Assembly (NCBI RefSeq): GCF_018326285.1
Contig: NZ_AP023362.1
Span: 4,588,001-4,652,000, forward strand
Source of the DNA: Mycolicibacterium sp. TY81
Lineage (GTDB): Bacteria > Actinomycetota > Actinomycetes > Mycobacteriales > Mycobacteriaceae
Direction: 5' to 3'
Length of the DNA stretch: 64,000 bases
Both the position numbers and the translations under genes were made by a program. The notes under the pieces were generated by a model. It did no database searches, was not told the origin of the DNA, and saw nothing but the letters and a program-made list of their open reading frames with translations. Of this stretch, positions 61,419-64,000 are shown piece after piece. The first letter of the stretch is position 1. Each line of letters opens with the position of its first letter.

Positions 61419-63185
61419 TCACTGCAGGACTCCCGCCCGCTGCCACGTGACGTTGAGCGGGATCGGGCCGTTGGGCAGCCACGGCTGCTCGTCGACCAGG
61501 TCCTTCACATTCCACGTGCCGCGCTCGATGACGCCCAGTGCCGCGTCGATCACCTTGTACTCCTGCGTCATCTTGTGGATAGGCTGCGACTCCACCCAGG
61601 CAATGACGAACTCGCCCGGCTCGAACTGCGCCTCTGACTGGATAGCCCGGATCAGGTCTTCATTGTGCAGGTGCCCGTCACCGAAGTTGAAGCCGATGAT
61701 GGTGTTGCAGGACATCTCGCCTTCGCGCACGGTGCGGGTGTCGATGTCGGGCAGGCATTTCAGCAGCACAGAGTACAAACCGCGGCCCTGGCTGTGCATG
61801 GCCCGCCACGCCGTCACCTGCTGGGTGAACACTTCGGCGGTCAGCGGGTCCCATCCGAAGGCGACGTACTGGTCGGCCGAGTTGGGCGACGACCGGGTGA
61901 CGCGGTTGAGCTTCTGCTCGGCACCGGGTGTGAAGGTCCACACCGCCGACGCCCAGTTGCCGGCGTACTGGCGCATGGCCGGCAGGAACGACACGAGGTC
62001 GGGGCGCAGGTTACCCAGGATCGGGAAGAACGACAGCGCCGCGGCGAGCACGATGGCCAGCCAGCCCGGGTTCATGTCCCACACCGCGTAGCCGTCCCCG
62101 TTGGGGAAGCCCAGGAACAGGAAGATGGTGGCGTACGCGAACAGCACGTTCCATTCCACCGGTACCGCCAGCGGGAACGTCGAGATGATGAACAGGTGGA
62201 AGCTGACCATGATGGCGGCGGCCGCGATGGACAGCCACGGCCACGGCGAGAACAGAAGTGCCAGCGGCGCAGCGATTTCCACGATGCTGCCCGGCCCGTG
62301 CGCCATGAAGGTGGCCAGGTGCGACGGCCGCAGGTCCTCGGGGAAGTTGCGGTAGTGGGCCCGCTTGAGCCACTTGAACGGGATGGCGGGGCTGTTGCTC
62401 ACCATCGGCGGAATGACGTTGGTGAAGTGCAGGCCGAATTTCGAGACCCCGGCCCAGATCCAGACGGTGCCGATCAGCAGCTTGCCGGCGATGATCATGT
62501 TGACGAACGGCAGCGTGGCGAAGAAGATCAGCGCCGGCAGGTACTGCTCGCCACGGCCGGCGAGGAAGATCGTCTTGTCCCGCAGGCCGATCAGCACGAA
62601 CAGGATGATCGGTGCAATGAACAGCGCTGGGTTGACCAGTCCGGAGGTGTTGTCGGGCAACGCTTTCGACAGCGATTCACTGGGCACGCCGGGCAGCACC
62701 AAGGCGATGAGCACGGTGGCCATCAGGGCGACGTACACGACGATGTCGAACCAGGTTCGCCGGTCGCCGTTCGTGAACGGCACCGCCTTCCACGGCCGCA
62801 GCCGAATGGTGTTGGGCTTGGCCCAGAATCGGAACCCGCCCGTCATCGGCTTGGTCTTGCCGGCCAGCGGTCCCCAGGAGCCGGCGAATCCGACGAGTTC
62901 CAGCAGGACCGTCCACAGGATCACCTTCTGGTACACGATCGGCTGGTCCCACCACTGCGAGACGTGCCAGAACGCCGGCAGGTGTGATGTCGCGGTCGCG
63001 ATCGTGACACCACCGATGGCGTAGAAGACCGTGAGTTTGAGGATGTAGAGGACGTGGATCATGCGCGGTGCGCCGTACCCTTCGTCCACCCACTTGAGGC
63101 ACATGATGCGGAGCCGCTCCTGCAGCGGCATGCGGAGAAACTCTTCCAGGTCGACCTTGGGCAAGGTCGGTTCGATGAATCCCAT
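61419..63185 (-). CDS. DUF3556 transmembrane protein
   Basis: A 588-residue membrane protein typical of mycobacteria. About eight to ten hydrophobic segments are visible between residues 45 and 400 (LYILKLTVFYAIGGVTIATA, WFDIVVYVALMATVLIALVL, PALFIAPIILFVLIGL, LLIGTVWIWAGVSKFG, LAIVLAAALSFFPILG), then a soluble C-terminal part of about 190 residues (GEMSCNTIIGFNFGDGHLHN, EPGEFVIAWVESQPIH). The N-terminus is cytosolic and acidic-basic. No enzyme signature is recognised. ATG 63185 has AAAGGAG about 6 nt upstream. It lies 27 bp after the acyl-CoA ligase and 34 bp before the CrtI-like oxidoreductase, all on one strand. Confidence 0.85.
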   Translation of the reverse strand: MGFIEPTLPKVDLEEFLRMPLQERLRIMCLKWVDEGYGAPRMIHVLYILKLTVFYAIGGVTIATATSHLPAFWHVSQWWDQPIVYQKVILWTVLLELVGFAGSWGPLAGKTKPMTGGFRFWAKPNTIRLRPWKAVPFTNGDRRTWFDIVVYVALMATVLIALVLPGVPSESLSKALPDNTSGLVNPALFIAPIILFVLIGLRDKTIFLAGRGEQYLPALIFFATLPFVNMIIAGKLLIGTVWIWAGVSKFGLHFTNVIPPMVSNSPAIPFKWLKRAHYRNFPEDLRPSHLATFMAHGPGSIVEIAAPLALLFSPWPWLSIAAAAIMVSFHLFIISTFPLAVPVEWNVLFAYATIFLFLGFPNGDGYAVWDMNPGWLAIVLAAALSFFPILGNLRPDLVSFLPAMRQYAGNWASAVWTFTPGAEQKLNRVTRSSPNSADQYVAFGWDPLTAEVFTQQVTAWRAMHSQGRGLYSVLLKCLPDIDTRTVREGEMSCNTIIGFNFGDGHLHNEDLIRAIQSEAQFEPGEFVIAWVESQPIHKMTQEYKVIDAALGVIERGTWNVKDLVDEQPWLPNGPIPLNVTWQRAGVLQ

Positions 63186-63212
63186 GAGGTGAGCTCCTTT
63201 GCTGGTATCAGG

Positions 63213-64000
63213 CTAGATTCGCGGATCGGCGGCGGTGAGGGTTTTGCGCAGGGACGGCTTGTCGATCTTGCCGACGGGGTTCTTCGGCAGCGTCTCCAGG
63301 ACCGTGATATCCACGGGCAGTTTGTATTTCGACAGTGACGCCTGCAGGTGCGCGGTGATGTTGTCGACGTCGAGTTCGGCCCCCGGATGCGCGGAGACGA
63401 ACAGTACGGGCTCTTCGCCGTAGAGCCCGCTTGCGCGTCCGACCACCGCGGCCTCGGCGACGCCGGCGACCTGGTGTACGACGGTCTCGATCTCTTTGGG
63501 GTAGATGTTCTCGCCGCCGCGGATGATCATGTCCTTGGCCCTGTCGACCAGGACCAAGTACCCGTCCTCGTCGAACCGGCCGACGTCGCCGGTGTGCAGC
63601 CAGCCATCCTTGAGGGTCTTCTCGGTCTCCTCGGGACGGTTCAGGTAGCCGCGCATCACGTTGGGTCCCTTGATCACCACCTCGCCGAGTTCCCCCTGGG
63701 GCACTTCGGCGCCGGCGAGGTCGACGATGCGAATCTCCTGACCCGGCAACGGAATTCCGACGGTGCCGACCTTGCGGGGCCCGTTCAGCGGGTTGCCGGT
63801 GCTGGCGCACGATCCCTCGGACAGTCCGTAGCCCTCGATCAGTGGGATGCCGTAACGCTTTTCGAAACCCTCCAGCAGTTCGATGCTGGCCGGCGCGGCG
63901 CCACACACGGCGAACCGCACCGCGGAGGTGTCGGGCTGCACCTCGGGCGGCAGGCCCAGCAGCATGGTGTAAATGGTTGGCACCGCGGAGAAGTAGGTGG
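63213..64000 (-). CDS. Fatty acyl-CoA ligase/synthetase, C-terminal part (5' end outside window)
   Basis: The visible 262 residues are the C-terminal half of a class I adenylate-forming enzyme that makes acyl-CoA (or acyl-AMP) from a carboxylic acid. Seen in order: TYFSAVPTIYTMLLGLP at the edge, GAAPASIELLEGFEKRYG, IEGYGLSEGSC (core A5), GWLHTGDVGRFDEDGY (A7), DRAKDMIIRGGENIYPKEIE (A8), and the core-10 lysine in PKNPVGKIDKPSLRK. The last gives full activity in principle. The frame runs off the right end in phase. It heads the likely operon with the DUF3556 and CrtI-like genes. Chain-length preference cannot be judged. Confidence 0.93.
   Translation of the reverse strand, partial: TYFSAVPTIYTMLLGLPPEVQPDTSAVRFAVCGAAPASIELLEGFEKRYGIPLIEGYGLSEGSCASTGNPLNGPRKVGTVGIPLPGQEIRIVDLAGAEVPQGELGEVVIKGPNVMRGYLNRPEETEKTLKDGWLHTGDVGRFDEDGYLVLVDRAKDMIIRGGENIYPKEIETVVHQVAGVAEAAVVGRASGLYGEEPVLFVSAHPGAELDVDNITAHLQASLSKYKLPVDITVLETLPKNPVGKIDKPSLRKTLTAADPRI

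Overview
This is a high-GC actinobacterial chromosome segment, almost certainly from a Mycobacterium/Mycolicibacterium species. The evidence is gene order and family content. The run recR - ybaB - SRPBCC protein - FAD oxidoreductase - CFA-type methyltransferase - dnaX - aspartate aminotransferase - 4.5S RNA - tRNA-Ser - lucA matches, by recalled gene order, the Rv3715c-Rv3723 block of M. tuberculosis. LpqH, LigC with a stand-alone LigD-type polymerase, a PE-PPE-domain hydrolase and a DUF3556 membrane protein point the same way. Many genes start with GTG and several appear leaderless.

Positions 1-20826 (minus strand) hold a very large non-ribosomal peptide synthetase (NRPS) locus preceded by an MbtH gene. 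Read from 20567 down to 1 the domain order is C-A-T-E / C-A(N-MT)-T / C-A-T / C-A-T / C-A-T-E / C, running off the left edge. That is at least six modules, a stand-alone starter-type C domain, two epimerisation domains and one N-methyltransferase. The reading frame is broken twice: an amber codon replaces a conserved Tyr codon in the first E domain (16524-16526), and there is an apparent one-base loss in the second A domain (about 14403-14417). Everything below that frameshift is open for more than 14 kb. This is either a recently inactivated pathway or a sequence with two errors.

Positions 21155-31209 are conserved housekeeping: recombination (RecR, YbaB), a lipid-modifying FAD/methyltransferase pair, the clamp-loader subunit DnaX, AspC, SRP RNA, tRNA-Ser(GGA), the lipid-uptake factor LucA and a secreted PDZ serine protease. 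A tandem pair of 61-bp elements lies between aspC and dnaX.

Positions 31210-47499 mix accessory and core genes: an MpaB-type oxygenase with a palindromic operator, a peptide ABC-transporter operon translationally coupled to a zinc alcohol dehydrogenase, CspA with a strong terminator, a GAP-family membrane protein, a polymerase/LigC repair pair, GluQRS and Tgt (both acting on tRNA queuosine position 34), an SDR and a P450.

Positions 47500-58134 contain LpqH, a PE-PPE hydrolase with a long Lys/Asp/Pro tail, and a regulatory/catabolic group: a large LAL-type LuxR regulator, a DUF4242 protein, a second LuxR regulator, a flavin monooxygenase-like protein, an APC permease and a nitrilase-family amidase. 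The right end (58249-64000) carries an LpqC-like esterase lipoprotein, a pirin, and an apparent operon of acyl-CoA ligase, DUF3556 membrane protein and CrtI-like FAD oxidoreductase. No CRISPR array, insertion sequence or prophage was seen.
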